NCBI GenBank assembly: GCA_030374765.1
Contig: JARGXX010000001.1
Location: 2,221,312 to 2,285,311 of the forward strand
Reading direction: 5' to 3'
Source: Agarophyton chilense
Lineage: Eukaryota; Rhodophyta; Florideophyceae; Gracilariales; Gracilariaceae
DNA length: 64,000 bases
Under the pieces are notes generated by a model. The model saw only the letters and a program-made list of their open reading frames with translations. It had not been told where the DNA came from and searched no databases. Within the stretch, counting starts at the first letter, position 1. Every line of letters begins with the position of its first letter. Of this stretch, positions 62,976 through 64,000 are shown one piece after another. The position numbers and the translations under genes are program-made.

Positions 62976-64000
62976 CTATCCGCTTGCGGAGTGGCAACTG
63001 GCGCCTGCGCAAGTGTTCACACCCCACCCGGGGGGAGCAGATGGACCGCCACCGGATGCATTCGCCGCCGCAGCTGAGGTCGTTCCCACTGGTTGGAAGG
63101 GTACAGATGGCTCCACAGGGAGTACTCCACTAGGAGCTGGCATGTCGTTATCCAACGCTGGATCGTCCAGGTCTACTGGAGGCTCGTACTTGTAATCGTC
63201 GGTATAAATGAACCCCGTCGGGTGTCCCACCGGCATCGGTCGAGGCGAGTCAATCAGCGCCCGTGCTTGCGCCGCGCTGATGCGAACCCCTTCGAAGGGA
63301 TTGTAATAGACCCAGTTACCGGAGCCCGGATCGTACCGGCCAGGAGACTTGTCTCGCGCGGATCCTTCCCCAGCGGGCTGATCTTCCACTGGAACTCGTT
63401 CTCATTTGGTGTTGTCGATCACGTCCAAGATTGGATACAGGTCCTGCACGCTGCTGGCCGAACCCAACGCTGGGACAAGGTCGATCTGACGCATGATGGT
63501 CCGTAGCATCGGAGGAACATACCAGATACGGAAATGGTCATGAGCATCCCAGAGGAGGTGCGCTGCTACGCGGGCTGCCCACTCGGCTGCAACGAGCGCC
63601 CAGTATCCTGAGTTCGGGTCGTGCATCAAACGAGACCCGATAGAGTAGATGCATGGGGGCAGTTCAGCAAAGCACCCTCGGGGGACCTCGACCTTACTCC
63701 ACCAAGCTGGAAGGGGCACGAATCGCCCAACCTTCGCTGTGTTACGGATACGCTCCAGTTCCACGTGAGGATACGGGACAAGGAACCCGAAACGGGAGCG
63801 CGAGCGGCGCTCGAAGCGCACGCGTCGATCGAACCCATACTGGGTAAACTGCCGTTGAAGGTACCTGAATTCAGCCCGAAGGATGGGACGACTCCATTGG
63901 AGCATATCTTCTCGGAGAGGAAAACCCGGTCCGCGGAACTCGGCTTCGGGAAAGGCTGCCAGGTTATCCCCGTAGGAGACCTCACCGTACGTGCGGTAAT
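62976..64000 (-). pseudogene. Unrecognised antisense ORF in gypsy 3' region; runs off window, one TGA
   Basis: The minus strand is open in one frame from the window edge to 62976 except for a single TGA at 63402-63404. There is no start codon at the edge, so the N-terminus lies beyond 64000. Recognisable blocks: PGFPLRED, QWSRPILRAEFRYLQRQF, VPYPHVELERI, RFVPLPAWWSKVEVPRGCF, NSGYWALVAAEWAARVAAHL and RIWYVPPMLRTIMRQIDL. After the TGA come YNPFEGVRISAAQARALID, MPVGHPTGFIYTDDYKYEPP and an Ala/Gly/Pro-rich end. I do not recognise the family. The same blocks occur in the relic at 44930-46890, also on the minus strand downstream of a gypsy relic, which shows that the protein was under selection. 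A cross-frame reading at 63626-63985 is a shadow. Confidence 0.6.

Noticed and set aside
62770-63000. Start of the gypsy 3' LTR after the purine tract
   Set aside because: The sequence after the tract has no match in the 53.5-55.0 kb region where the 5' LTR must lie.
62818-63195. Plus-strand frame opposite the antisense ORF
   Set aside because: Pro/Ser/Gly-rich, with no counterpart in the older copy, whereas the minus-strand reading is conserved between two copies.
1-64000. CRISPR arrays, bacterial operons, rRNA genes
   Set aside because: None seen: no regularly spaced short repeats, no Shine-Dalgarno-led gene strings and no rRNA-like sequence.

Overview
This is eukaryotic nuclear DNA from a repeat-rich genome. 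One host gene is clearly intact: a nuclear VCP-like/Rix7 AAA ATPase at 34997-37419, with a single 98-nt intron 71 nt into the coding sequence. Almost everything else recognisable is mobile-element coding sequence in various stages of decay. Few short introns lying near the 5' end, compact genes and a mass of Ty1/copia and Ty3/gypsy elements would fit a red alga of the Chondrus type. That assignment is inference from gene style, not proof.

Layout. 1-1.2 kb holds DIRS-like and Ty3/gypsy reverse transcriptase debris (minus). 3.5-4.9 kb is a piggyBac-like transposase relic (minus). 7.0-8.1 kb contains several fold-back sequences and a TATA box. 10.2-12.0 kb carries an oxygenase-like relic and the C-terminal half of a protein kinase relic (minus). 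12023-17690 is a complete Ty1/copia element (minus) with 246-bp LTRs and the target-site duplication GATAC. It sits inside that kinase gene, whose N-lobe continues at 17696-17984. 18.5-21 kb holds faint host-gene relics. 21.5-27.2 kb looks like one DNA transposon with two convergent, decayed genes. 27.5-28.2 kb is a Myb/SANT-like relic, 29.6 kb a second kinase fragment and 30.4-33.1 kb a second transposase-like relic. Then comes the AAA ATPase gene. At 40.6-48.1 kb two copies of a 445-bp repeat with a tRNA-like head flank a patchwork of gypsy, copia and an unrecognised minus-strand gene. 50.2-52.0 kb is a pogo-like transposase relic and 52.9-53.6 kb an unrecognised ORF. From about 54 kb to the end lies a large, fairly young Ty3/gypsy (chromovirus-like) element on the plus strand.

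How the parts work together. The copia element encodes Gag, protease, integrase, reverse transcriptase and RNase H. It is damaged by one in-frame TGA and a 17-G homopolymer at the gag-pol junction. The sequence immediately inside its 5' LTR is perfectly complementary over 15 nt to a stretch within the LTR, which suggests self-primed reverse transcription as in Tf1. The gypsy element has an intact Gag, a Pol broken by two frameshifts and two stops, a chromodomain in its own small downstream ORF, and an antisense gene beyond that. The antisense protein is also recognisable at 44.9-46.9 kb, downstream of an older gypsy relic, so it appears to be a recurring component of this element family.
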